Positions 40,889-49,074 of a DNA stretch of 64,000 bases are shown here, piece by piece. Where the stretch lies: positions 62,001 through 126,000 of the forward strand of contig CAJTPS010000001.1 of NCBI GenBank assembly GCA_910578555.1, in the 5' to 3' direction. The first letter of the stretch is position 1, and every line of letters starts with the position of its first letter. The translations under genes were made by a program, and so were the position numbers. This DNA is from an uncultured Lachnospiraceae bacterium (GTDB taxonomy: Bacteria; Bacillota; Clostridia; Lachnospirales; Lachnospiraceae). The notes beneath the pieces were generated by a model. That model had not been told where the DNA came from. It ran no database searches and worked only from the letters and a program-made list of their open reading frames with translations.

Positions 40889-42006
40889 TGAGAGCAATTG
40901 GAATTGTCTTAGCGGGTGGTAATAATCACAGGATCAAGGAACTGACGCAGAAGCGTGCAGTCTGCGCGATGCCGATTGCCGGCAGTTACCGGAGCATTGA
41001 TTTTGCACTCAGCAATATGTCTAATTCCCACATTAATAAGGTCGCTGTATTTACACAGTATAATGCAGGCAGCCTGAACGAGCATCTGAGTTCATCCAAA
41101 TGGTGGGACTTCGGACGTAAGCAGGGCGGGTTATTCGTATTTACACCTGCAGTGACGGCGGAGAGCAATGCATGGTATCGGGGCACGGCGGATGCCATTG
41201 CGCAGAACCTGTCATGGCTTAAGAACAGCCATGAACCCTATGTGGTAATATCTTCCGGCGATTGCGTATACAAGATGGATTATAATAAGATATTAGAATA
41301 CCACATTGACAAGAAAGCCGATATTACAGTAGTATGTAAAGACATGGCGCCCGATGTCAACGTTGACAGATTTGGTACGATCAAGATGAACGAGGAGTGC
41401 CGTATTGAGGAATTCGAAGAGAAACCGGTGGTTGCTAAGTCCAATACGATTTCGTGTGGTGTCTATGTTGTCAGAAGACGACAATTAATCGAGATGATCG
41501 AGAAATGTGCGGAAGAGGACAGATACGATTTCGTTAAGGACATCCTGATCCGGTATAAGAACATGAAACGGATCTATGGGTATAAGATCAAGGATTACTG
41601 GAGCAATGTCGCTACGGTGGAGGATTACTACAAGACGAATATGGATTTCCTGCGCCCGGAGATCAGGGATTATTTCTTCAGACAATATCCCGATATTTAT
41701 TCTAAGGTAGACGATCTGCCGCCGGCAAAATACAACGTGGGAGCAAGCATTAAGAACAGCCTGATTTCCAGCGGATGTATTGTAAACGGTAAAGTTGAGG
41801 ATTCCGTGATCTTTAAGAAAACGTATATCGGTAATAACTGCTATATTAAGAATTCCATCATCCTGAATGATGTGTATATAGGAGATAATACGCATATTGA
41901 GAATTGTATCGTGGAAAGCAGGGGCACGATACGGGCAAATTCATACCACAAAGGAGAGAACGGAATAGAAATTGTGGTAGAACATAATGACAGATTCGTA
42001 ATTTGA
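40888..42006 (+). CDS. glgD: Glucose-1-phosphate adenylyltransferase regulatory subunit GlgD
   Basis: A 372-aa GlgC paralogue that pairs with GlgC in Firmicutes and raises its activity. The fold is kept, but the catalytic and allosteric sequences are altered: GIVLAGGNNHRIKELTQKRAVCAMP lacks the G-x-R-L of GlgC, and SSGDCVYKMDY replaces SGDHIYKMDY. The C-terminus is a beta-helix (SGCIVNGKVEDSVIFKKTYIGNNCYIKNS). It starts at GTG 40888, one base overlapping the glgC stop. No other glycogen genes are in the window. Confidence 0.95.
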   Translation: MRAIGIVLAGGNNHRIKELTQKRAVCAMPIAGSYRSIDFALSNMSNSHINKVAVFTQYNAGSLNEHLSSSKWWDFGRKQGGLFVFTPAVTAESNAWYRGTADAIAQNLSWLKNSHEPYVVISSGDCVYKMDYNKILEYHIDKKADITVVCKDMAPDVNVDRFGTIKMNEECRIEEFEEKPVVAKSNTISCGVYVVRRRQLIEMIEKCAEEDRYDFVKDILIRYKNMKRIYGYKIKDYWSNVATVEDYYKTNMDFLRPEIRDYFFRQYPDIYSKVDDLPPAKYNVGASIKNSLISSGCIVNGKVEDSVIFKKTYIGNNCYIKNSIILNDVYIGDNTHIENCIVESRGTIRANSYHKGENGIEIVVEHNDRFVI

Positions 42007-42183
42007 TGGTATGATGGAAAGGCGGTTGCTATTATCGATATATATATTGTGTAAGAGGCATGGGCGTTATTAACTAAATGTTTATTACAAGCTACGTGGC
42101 TTGATGAGTATGACTTGTGTGGAAAAGCTTGTGAAAACCGACAGGTTCCTGTCCGGTATCATATGATAAGGAGGCTGAGCTTC

Positions 42184-42456
42184 ATGAGAATTACTGATGT
42201 CCGCGTGCGTAAAATGACTCAAGACAGCAAAATGAAAGCAATCGTCTCAATTACCATAGACGATGAATTCGTGGTTCATGACATTAAAGTAATTGAAGGT
42301 GAAAAAGGTCTTTTCATTGCAATGCCTAGCAAGAAGGCTAATGACGGTGAGTATCGGGATATTGCTCATCCCATTAATTCAGAGACTCGCGACAGAATAC
42401 AAACGATTATTCTGGAAAGCTATGAGAAAGCACTTTTGGAATCTGATGATGAGTAA
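42184..42456 (+). CDS. spoVG: Septation protein SpoVG
   Basis: A 90-aa RNA/DNA-binding regulator that affects asymmetric septation and sporulation and is broadly conserved in Firmicutes. Conserved blocks are MRITDVRVRK, VSITIDDEFVVHDIKVIEG, GLFIAMPSKK and DIAHPINSETRDRI. The frame is open to 42115, but ATG 42184 has AAGGAGG upstream and gives the family N-terminus. The 177-bp leader after glgD shows no feature I recognise. A strong terminator follows. Confidence 0.96.
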   Translation: MRITDVRVRKMTQDSKMKAIVSITIDDEFVVHDIKVIEGEKGLFIAMPSKKANDGEYRDIAHPINSETRDRIQTIILESYEKALLESDDE

Positions 42457-42476
42457 CAAATGCAGTGTGGAAGAAG

Positions 42477-42500
42477 AAAAGGACGCGGAAGCGTCCTTTT
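42477..42500 (+). terminator. Terminator of spoVG
   Basis: AAAAGGACGC (42477-42486) with GCGTCCTTTT (42491-42500), loop GGAA. Confidence 0.92.
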
Positions 42501-42504
42501 CTTG

Positions 42505-42531
42505 TATCATAGGAAAGTGCGTCATATGATA
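42505..42531. repeat. Inverted repeat (family D, copy 2)
   Basis: TATCATA (42505-42511) and TATGATA (42525-42531) enclose GGAAAGTGCGTCA. The loop matches copy 1 at 29081 (GGAAAGTACGTCC), and the stem has changed on both sides (TTTCATA/TATGAAA to TATCATA/TATGATA). It lies in the AT-rich gap before pth, which holds nothing else I can name. Confidence 0.6.
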
Positions 42532-42779
42532 TAAAACTGTTTGCCGATAAAATTATAAATGGAATGGTGATAATTAATAAAATTATTTATTTTTAATTCA
42601 TTAAAGATTTTTTTATATACTTCTGCACTTTCAAAAAGACTTATTTTTTTGGAAACAATCCTTGTAGGAACGGGAAAATATTGATAGAATAAGAAACGAT
42701 CACCGCATGGATGATAAAGAAAGAATATTAGAAACGGTCGGCTGTGAAACTGCGGGCGGCAGCAGGAATCGAGGTAACT

Positions 42780-43370
42780 ATGTATATTATCGTGGGTCTG
42801 GGAAATCCGGACAGACAGTATCAGAATACAAGACATAATATCGGCTTTGATGTAATTGATGCGATTGCAGCGAAGAATAATATTACTGTGGGCGAGCGTA
42901 AGCATAAGGCACTGATCGGCAAAGGATACGTGGGCGGACAGAAGGTTGTTTTGGTGAAGCCGCAGACATATATGAATTTAAGTGGTGAAAGCGTCAGGGA
43001 TGTCATAGACTTTTATAAGATAGACGAGAGAAATGAACTGATCGTGATCTCTGATGATGTCAGTCTCGATGTGGGACAGATTCGCATCCGTAAGAAGGGA
43101 AGCGCCGGCGGGCACAACGGGCTGAAAAATATCATTCTGCATTTGGGGCACGATGAATTTCAGCGCGTGAAAATGGGCGTGGGTGAGAAGCCGAAAGGAT
43201 ATGATCTGGCGGATTATGTGCTGGGACATTTTCCGAAGGAGGAGCGGGAGATCATGGACGAGAGCGCTGTGCGCGCGGCAGCGGCAGTAGAAGTGATGAT
43301 TACTGAAGGCGCGGATGTGGCGATGAACCAATATAATAAAAAGGTACAGAAAGACGGAGGTAAGATGTGA
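42780..43370 (+). CDS. pth: Peptidyl-tRNA hydrolase
   Basis: Recycles peptidyl-tRNAs that fall off the ribosome. 196 aa with the full Pth pattern: YIIVGLGNPDRQYQNTRHNIGF including the catalytic His, LVKPQTYMNLSGESV, VISDDVSLDVGQIRIRKKGSAGGHNGLKNI and RVKMGVGEKP. ATG 42780 gives the family N-terminus after GAGGT; the upstream open frame to 42744 lacks a site. It overlaps mfd by 4 bp, a common pair in Firmicutes. Confidence 0.97.
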   Translation: MYIIVGLGNPDRQYQNTRHNIGFDVIDAIAAKNNITVGERKHKALIGKGYVGGQKVVLVKPQTYMNLSGESVRDVIDFYKIDERNELIVISDDVSLDVGQIRIRKKGSAGGHNGLKNIILHLGHDEFQRVKMGVGEKPKGYDLADYVLGHFPKEEREIMDESAVRAAAAVEVMITEGADVAMNQYNKKVQKDGGKM

Positions 43371-46300
43371 GGGCTTTACTTGCTCCCTTAGAAGAATTGG
43401 GAGAATATGAAGAGATTAAGAAAATGCTTGTAAAAGAGCAGGCACCAGTTGCGCTGAGTGGTTGTGTGGATTCTCAGAAGCTGCATATGATTTATGGACT
43501 TAGCGAGGGTTTCCGATACAAAGTGATCGTGACATTCAGTGATCTTCGGGCGAAAGAGCTATATGAGGATTACAAGTTTTACGACAGGAATGTTATGCTA
43601 TATCCGGCCAAAGATTTGATCTTTTTTCAGGCGGATATTCACGGCAATCAATTGACGATGGAGCGGATCAGGTGCCTGCGCAGATTGATGGAGGGCAGAC
43701 CGACCACGGTGATTACCACGTATGATGCACTGATGGCGCCGCAGCCTCCGATCGGGGCATGGAAAAAACATGTGATCCATATCGATAAGCGGAGCCGGAT
43801 AGAAGAAAGTGAGCTGGCGGCGTGTCTTGTGGAACTTGGTTATGAGAAAAATTATCAAGTGGAGGCGCCGGGGCAGTTTAGCATACGCGGCGGTATTATT
43901 GATATTTTTGATTTGACAGAAGAGAATCCCTACCGGATCGAGTTGTGGGGAGAAGATGTGGAGTCCATTCGCAGCTTTGATATTTTAAGTCAGCGCTCGA
44001 TTGAGAAACTGGAGTCCGTCACGATTTATCCTGCAACAGAACTAATTTTATCAGAGGATGAACTGCGAGCCGGACTGCAGAAGATTCAGGCGGAATGTAA
44101 AGAATATGCGGCGAAACTGCGGAAAGAGATGAAGACCGAGGAAGCGCACAGAATCGAGACACAGGTGAAGGAACTGGCGGAGCAGCTGATCGAGCTTGGT
44201 CTGTCCCGCAACGCGGTGAATCTGGAAAGCTATGTAAGATATTTTTATCCGGAACTGTCTACACTGTTAGATTGTCTGACGGGCGCTTCGGAAGGTTCCG
44301 GCGGGCAGAGGGCAGGCTGCGTTTTCATCGAAGAGCCTCTGCGGGTCAGAGAACATGCGTCTGCAGTGGAGCTTGAATTTCGGGAAAGTATGATGCACCG
44401 TCTGGAGAAGGGTTATATTCTGCCCGGACAGACGGACATTCTCTACAGCGCGGAAGAGACTGCGGCAAGGATTGCGGGAGGCAGGGTCGTGACCCTTTCT
44501 ATGATGGACGGAAAGAATCCGCTTTTTAAGGCGGACCGTAAATTTGACATACAGACGAGAAGCTTATCTTCTTACAATAACAGTTTTGAAGCGCTGGTAA
44601 AAGATCTGACCGGTTATAAGAAAAGAGGATACCGCATTCTGCTGCTTTCCGGTTCCCGGACGAGAGCGAAGCGTCTGGCGGAGGATCTGCGGGATCAGGA
44701 GATCAGCGCTTTTTACAGTGAAGACCCCATGCGGGAAGTGCAGCCGGGGGAAGTTATGACTTATTACGGCAGGGTGCTGAAGGGATTCGAGTACCCGCTG
44801 CTTAAATTTATCGTAATTTCGGAAAGCGATATTTTTGGTGTTGAGAAAAAGAAAAAAAAGAAGAAACTTTATCAGGGACAGAAAATCAACGATTTTAATG
44901 AGTTAAAAGTGGGTGACTATGTCGTGCACGAGAGCCACGGTCTCGGTATCTATCAAGGGATAGAGAAGGTGGAAGTAGATAAGATTGTTAAAGATTACAT
45001 GAAGATATCCTACCGCGACGGCGGGATACTCTACGTACTTGCCACGGGACTGGATGTGATTCAGAAATACGCGTCCGCGGAGTCCGGCAGTAAACCGAAA
45101 CTCAACAAACTCGGTACACAGGAATGGAATAAAACCAAATCCAAGGTGCGCACTGCCGTGGACGAGGTAGCGCAGGATCTGGTGGAGCTGTACGCGGTCA
45201 GGCAGCAGAGCCAGGGATTCAAGTACGGACCGGATACCGTCTGGCAGAGGGAGTTCGAAGAGATGTTTCCGTTTGAAGAGACGGAGGATCAGGTCAGCGC
45301 CATTGCCGCCACCAAAGAAGATATGGAGAGCAGCAAGATCATGGACCGGCTGATCTGCGGCGATGTGGGCTATGGCAAGACGGAGATTGCGATCCGGGCG
45401 GCCTTCAAGGCGGTACAGGAGGGAAAACAGGTCGTGTATCTGGTGCCGACCACGATTCTGGCGCAGCAGCACTATAATACTTTCGTACAGCGGATGAAAG
45501 ATTTTCCCGTGCGGATCGACCTGCTCTCACGTTTCAGGACGGCGGCGGAACAGAAGAAGACAGTGACAGACCTGAAGAAGGGTATGGTGGACATTGTGAT
45601 CGGTACCCACCGGGTACTGTCTACGGATGTGCAGTATAAGGATCTGGGACTGCTTATTATAGATGAGGAGCAGCGTTTCGGCGTGGCACATAAAGAGAAG
45701 ATCAAGAAGATGAAAGAAAATGTGGATGTGCTGACGCTGACGGCGACGCCTATTCCGAGAACACTGCACATGAGCCTGATCGGTATCCGGGATATGAGTG
45801 TGCTTGAGGAGGCGCCGGGAGACCGCCATCCGATCCAGACATTTGTCTGTGAGTATAACGAAGAACTGGTGCGGGAGGCAATTGTCAGGGAACTGTCCAG
45901 GGAAGGACAGGTATACTATGTTTACAACCGGGTAAATAATATTGCGGATATTGCCGCCGTCATTCAAAAGCTTGTGCCCGAGGCGACCGTGGCATTTGCC
46001 CATGGACAGATGAAGGAGAGTGAACTGGAGCGGATCATGTATGATTTCATAGACGGGGAAATCGACGTGCTGGTGTCCACGACGATCATTGAGACCGGGC
46101 TGGATATTTCCAATGTCAACACGATGATCATCCATGATTCCGATCAGATGGGATTATCACAGCTCTATCAGCTTAGAGGACGCGTGGGGCGTTCCAATCG
46201 GACAGCTTATGCTTTCCTGATGTATAAAAGAGACAAGATGCTCAAGGAAGTGGCGGAGAAACGGCTGGAAGCGATTAAAGAGTTTACAGATCTCGGAAGC

Positions 46301-46927
46301 GGATTTAAGATCGCCATGCGGGATCTGGAGATACGCGGCGCGGGAAATCTGCTGGGCGCCAGACAGCATGGGCATATGCAGGCGGTCGGTTACGATCTGT
46401 ACTGTAAAATGCTGAATGAGGCGGTCAGGAGTCTGAAAGGGATATCTACCATAGAGGATTTCAACACAAGCATCGATCTGGAAGCGGATGCGTACATTCC
46501 GCCGTCCTATATCGTGAACGAAGTACAGAAGCTGGATATCTATAAGCGCATCGCCGGAATCGAGAACGAGAAAGAGTGCGAAGATATGCGGGAGGAACTG
46601 CTGGACCGTTTCGGCGGGATTCCGAAGTCGGCGGAGAACCTGCTGCGCATTGCGCTGCTCCGCGCACAGGCGCACAGGCTGTATATGCCGGAGGTAAAGG
46701 GCAAGGGCGGCGCCATACACTTCCTGCTGCGCCAAGATGCCAGAATCAAAGTGGAAAACATACCGCATCTTCTGCGGGCATACGAGGGCAGAATGACTTT
46801 TGACCCGAAGGGGACACCGACCTTCCGGCTGCGTTATCAAAAATGCGGCGTAGTCGAGAAGGATGAGGAAATTCTGCTGGCGTTGACGGAGGCGGCGCTT
46901 AGGGATATGGAGGAGATGCTGCTGTGA
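43367..46927 (+). CDS. mfd: Transcription-repair coupling factor Mfd
   Basis: An 1186-aa ATP-dependent translocase that removes stalled RNA polymerase at DNA lesions and recruits UvrA. The UvrB-like N-terminal module includes GQFSIRGGIIDIFD. The RNA-polymerase-interaction domain holds KVGDYVVHESHGLGIYQGIEK (about 510-530). The translocase motor has Walker A CGDVGYGKTEIAIRAAF, the DEEQ box LLIIDEEQRFGV, TATPIPRTLHMSL, STTIIETGLDI and QLRGRVGRSNR. The C-terminal domain (about 1030-1186) includes ELLDRFGGIPKSAENLL. Start GTG 43367 overlaps the pth stop, with GGAGG upstream. A Lys-rich run (about residues 494-502) is coded by an A-rich stretch with an uninterrupted run of eight A. Confidence 0.98.
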   Translation: MRALLAPLEELGEYEEIKKMLVKEQAPVALSGCVDSQKLHMIYGLSEGFRYKVIVTFSDLRAKELYEDYKFYDRNVMLYPAKDLIFFQADIHGNQLTMERIRCLRRLMEGRPTTVITTYDALMAPQPPIGAWKKHVIHIDKRSRIEESELAACLVELGYEKNYQVEAPGQFSIRGGIIDIFDLTEENPYRIELWGEDVESIRSFDILSQRSIEKLESVTIYPATELILSEDELRAGLQKIQAECKEYAAKLRKEMKTEEAHRIETQVKELAEQLIELGLSRNAVNLESYVRYFYPELSTLLDCLTGASEGSGGQRAGCVFIEEPLRVREHASAVELEFRESMMHRLEKGYILPGQTDILYSAEETAARIAGGRVVTLSMMDGKNPLFKADRKFDIQTRSLSSYNNSFEALVKDLTGYKKRGYRILLLSGSRTRAKRLAEDLRDQEISAFYSEDPMREVQPGEVMTYYGRVLKGFEYPLLKFIVISESDIFGVEKKKKKKKLYQGQKINDFNELKVGDYVVHESHGLGIYQGIEKVEVDKIVKDYMKISYRDGGILYVLATGLDVIQKYASAESGSKPKLNKLGTQEWNKTKSKVRTAVDEVAQDLVELYAVRQQSQGFKYGPDTVWQREFEEMFPFEETEDQVSAIAATKEDMESSKIMDRLICGDVGYGKTEIAIRAAFKAVQEGKQVVYLVPTTILAQQHYNTFVQRMKDFPVRIDLLSRFRTAAEQKKTVTDLKKGMVDIVIGTHRVLSTDVQYKDLGLLIIDEEQRFGVAHKEKIKKMKENVDVLTLTATPIPRTLHMSLIGIRDMSVLEEAPGDRHPIQTFVCEYNEELVREAIVRELSREGQVYYVYNRVNNIADIAAVIQKLVPEATVAFAHGQMKESELERIMYDFIDGEIDVLVSTTIIETGLDISNVNTMIIHDSDQMGLSQLYQLRGRVGRSNRTAYAFLMYKRDKMLKEVAEKRLEAIKEFTDLGSGFKIAMRDLEIRGAGNLLGARQHGHMQAVGYDLYCKMLNEAVRSLKGISTIEDFNTSIDLEADAYIPPSYIVNEVQKLDIYKRIAGIENEKECEDMREELLDRFGGIPKSAENLLRIALLRAQAHRLYMPEVKGKGGAIHFLLRQDARIKVENIPHLLRAYEGRMTFDPKGTPTFRLRYQKCGVVEKDEEILLALTEAALRDMEEMLL

Positions 46928-47032
46928 GGCAGGAGGAAGGAAAAAATTTCCGGTTGCAATTAGTCATAAATGGAATATAACATACTTAACGTAATGGATA
47001 TACGAATGTAAAATGTTAAGGGAAATTATTCT

Positions 47033-47344
47033 ATGGTATACGACTATATTATTCGAAATTATAAAGAAGGAGAACCCATATTTTTTGCAGATCTTCTTAT
47101 AGAGAGCATTTCAAAACCGGCAGTCAGCCAGCAGTTGAAGACTTTGTGTAACAATGGAAAGCTTGTCAAATATGATACCGGTGTGTATTATATTCCGAAA
47201 AAAACGTTGCTCACGTCATCAATTGGCCCGAGTGCGGACATAGTTGCAAAGTATAGATTTATTTCCAGAGGCGGGAAAATAGACGGATTCTATGCAGGAA
47301 ATACATTTGCTAATCAGATCGGAATATCTGTCTGCCAGAAATGA
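47033..47344 (+). pseudogene. Truncated AbiEi/DUF6088-type antitoxin
   Basis: A 103-aa frame that looks like the N-terminal half of the DUF6088/AbiEi antitoxin family (usual length near 200). It has a winged-helix part (KEGEPIFFADLLIESISKPAVSQQLKTLCNNGKLVKYDTGVYYIPKK) and then YRFISRGGKIDGFYAGNTFANQIGIS, after which the family normally continues. Here the frame stops within four codons (VCQK) and no toxin gene follows; a hairpin and a family A repeat lie there instead. I read it as the remnant of a type IV toxin-antitoxin pair. A short functional regulator is the alternative. The base composition is lower in GC than mfd. Confidence 0.65.
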
Positions 47345-47358
47345 AAAATTTGCAGAAA

Positions 47359-47394
47359 AAATCCACTTGGACAGATCGGTGTCTAAGTGGATTT
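47359..47394 (-). terminator. Terminator hairpin after the HTH gene
   Basis: AAATCCACTT (47359-47368) pairs with AAGTGGATTT (47385-47394) with inner GACA/TGTC. On the minus strand a T-run follows (A 47356-47361), so it can end transcription from the HTH gene at 47470. Confidence 0.65.
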
Positions 47395-47425
47395 ATTATA
47401 CTATAGAAAATTCCACGATGTGTTT

Positions 47426-47470
47426 CGAGCCCGTGAAGCGGGACTCGCAACCCCGCGAAGCTCGATTTTT
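47426..47470. repeat. Family A double-hairpin repeat
   Basis: CGAGCCCGTGAAGCGGGACTCG (47426-47447, given in two halves around GAAG) followed by a CCCCGCGAAG and CTCGATTTTT tail. The stem is GC-rich here where other copies have TTTGC/GCAAA, a paired change. It touches the stop of the HTH gene. Confidence 0.7.
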
Positions 47471-47808
47471 TATCGGCAGTACGTGATAATCTCAGACATA
47501 AATTTCTGTAGCAGAAGAAGCTGCGGCTGGGAAAGTTCCCTGAGCTGCGTGATGATATCCTCCTGCAGCCGGCTCGTGTCCGCTTCCTCTGAGGAAGGAA
47601 GCTCGATGATATCCTCGACACCGATATGAAACAGGGAGCAGACATTGATGATCTTCTCGATCGTAAAGTTACGCTCTCCGCGTTCAAGCTGTGCATAATA
47701 CTGTGTATCGAGATAGAGCTGTCTTGCCAGTTCCTCCTGTGTCATGTTATTCAAAAGACGGTATTTCTTAATGTTCTGTGCAATGGAATGAGGGGTGCTT
47801 TCTTTCAT
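47470..47808 (-). CDS. XRE-family helix-turn-helix regulator
   Basis: A 112-aa repressor-like protein. Residues 8-65 form the HTH (IAQNIKKYRLLNNMTQEELARQLYLDTQYYAQLERGERNFTIEKIINVCSLF). The C-terminal 45 residues (EEADTSRLQEDIITQLRELSQPQLLLLQKFMSEII) are helical and may mediate dimer formation. AGGAGG lies before ATG 47808. It is divergent from the WYL regulator gene, and palindromes between the two genes are likely operators. It is probably the local regulator of the island. Confidence 0.85.
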   Translation of the reverse strand: MKESTPHSIAQNIKKYRLLNNMTQEELARQLYLDTQYYAQLERGERNFTIEKIINVCSLFHIGVEDIIELPSSEEADTSRLQEDIITQLRELSQPQLLLLQKFMSEIITYCR

Positions 47809-47870
47809 ATAGTCGCCTCCTTATATTCTTAAACTATATGATTCTCAATAAAAAAGAGTGATAAAGTATG

Positions 47871-47906
47871 CTATATATAGTATTGCAAAATGCTATATGC
47901 ATATAG
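47871..47906. promoter_or_regulatory. Palindromic operator-like sites between two regulator genes
   Basis: CTATATATAG (47871-47880) and CTATATGCATATAG (47893-47906) are perfect palindromes, with further ACTATATG and ATATAGTAG half sites at 47833 and 47911. They lie in the divergent gap 47809-48096 and could bind the HTH or WYL protein. Confidence 0.5.
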
Positions 47907-48096
47907 TAGAATATAGTAGAAAAAAGGGATAAAATAGAAGTCAGGGGACTCCCTCAAAACAGTCTGAGAAAAGCGTGCGTAGAAATGGGAATTTAATATA
48001 GATATAAAAAGTAAGATGGACAGCAACCGTCCACACGGACTGCTATGATGGTATCAAAAGCGTACCTATAAAATGATAACGGAGGTCTCAGATGCG

Positions 48097-49050
48097 ATGG
48101 ACGGAGAAGGATTAGGCAAGAGCAACAGAGTACTGGCAATCTACACGAAACTGATGAACGGACAGCTTGTAAAGAAAGCAGAGGAGGCGGAGCGTTTCGG
48201 TGTCAATGCAAAAAGCATACAGCGTGATCTGGAAGGCATCCGAGCTTTTCTGGCGGAACAGTCTGCGCAGGAAGGATTCCATAATGAGCTGGTTTACGAT
48301 CATTATGATAAAGGCTACCGCCTGGAACAGGGCAGCAGTGCCAGACTGACCAATGACGAGATACTGGCGGTCTGCAAGATTCTGCTGGACAGCAGGGCTT
48401 TTACCAGACAGGAAATGATGGGTATTCTGGATAAGCTGCTGGTTAACTGTGTGCCGAAGAAGAACCAGAAGCTGATCGCCGACCTGATTGCGAATGAGAG
48501 ATTCCATTACATAGAGCCGCGGCACAAACGGGTCTTTCTGGACAAGATCATGCAGCTTGGCGAGGCGATCAGGGAGTGCAGGGTGATTCAGATTCAATAT
48601 ACGAAACTGAAGGACAAGTCCACCGTGGAGCGCAGACTGGAGCCGCTGGCGATCATGTTCTCGGAGTACTATTTCTATCTGGTGGGATTTATTGAGGGCA
48701 TAGATAAAGAGAAAGCTTTCGAGAATGCGGACGATCCTTTTCCGACAATCTACCGGATTGACCGGATCGAGAGCCTGAAGGTGACGGGAGAACGCTTTAA
48801 GATTCCATACGCCGACCGGTTTGAAGAAGGCGAGTTCCGCAAGCGGGTGCAGTTCATGTACGGCGGCAAACTGCGGAAAGTGAAGTTCGAGTACACGGGG
48901 GAATCTATCGAGGCGGTGCTGGACAGGCTGCCCACAGCGAAGATCCTCTCGGAGGAGGACGGCAAGTGTGTGGTGCAGGCGGAGGTGTTCGGGAAGGGGA
49001 TCGATATGTGGCTGCGGAGCCAGGGGGAGAGAGTGAGGGTGGTGGAGTGA
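48097..49050 (+). CDS. WYL-domain transcriptional regulator
   Basis: A 317-aa regulator: an N-terminal winged helix (SNRVLAIYTKLMNGQLVKKAEEAERFGVNAKSIQRDLEGIRAFL), a middle WYL domain (about 140-240; IQIQYTKLKDKSTVERRLEPLAIMFSEYYFYLVGFIEG, the Y-Y-F-Y-L segment replacing the typical W-Y-L) and a WCX-like C-terminal domain (KVKFEYTGESIEAVLDRLPTAKIL). WYL regulators often control phage-defence or DNA-damage genes by sensing nucleic acid ligands. Its stop is 24 bp before the next gene, so all three genes of the island are probably one operon. ATG 48097 is chosen; GGAGG is 11 nt upstream, slightly long. Confidence 0.88.
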   Translation: MDGEGLGKSNRVLAIYTKLMNGQLVKKAEEAERFGVNAKSIQRDLEGIRAFLAEQSAQEGFHNELVYDHYDKGYRLEQGSSARLTNDEILAVCKILLDSRAFTRQEMMGILDKLLVNCVPKKNQKLIADLIANERFHYIEPRHKRVFLDKIMQLGEAIRECRVIQIQYTKLKDKSTVERRLEPLAIMFSEYYFYLVGFIEGIDKEKAFENADDPFPTIYRIDRIESLKVTGERFKIPYADRFEEGEFRKRVQFMYGGKLRKVKFEYTGESIEAVLDRLPTAKILSEEDGKCVVQAEVFGKGIDMWLRSQGERVRVVE

Positions 49051-49074
49051 GAGGAAAGGAAGAAAGGTGGCAAG

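Noticed and set aside
44845..44870. A-rich run in mfd as programmed slippage site
   Set aside because: The frame is intact through the run and encodes a Lys-rich linker that a mfd protein can tolerate; there is no sign of an alternative product.
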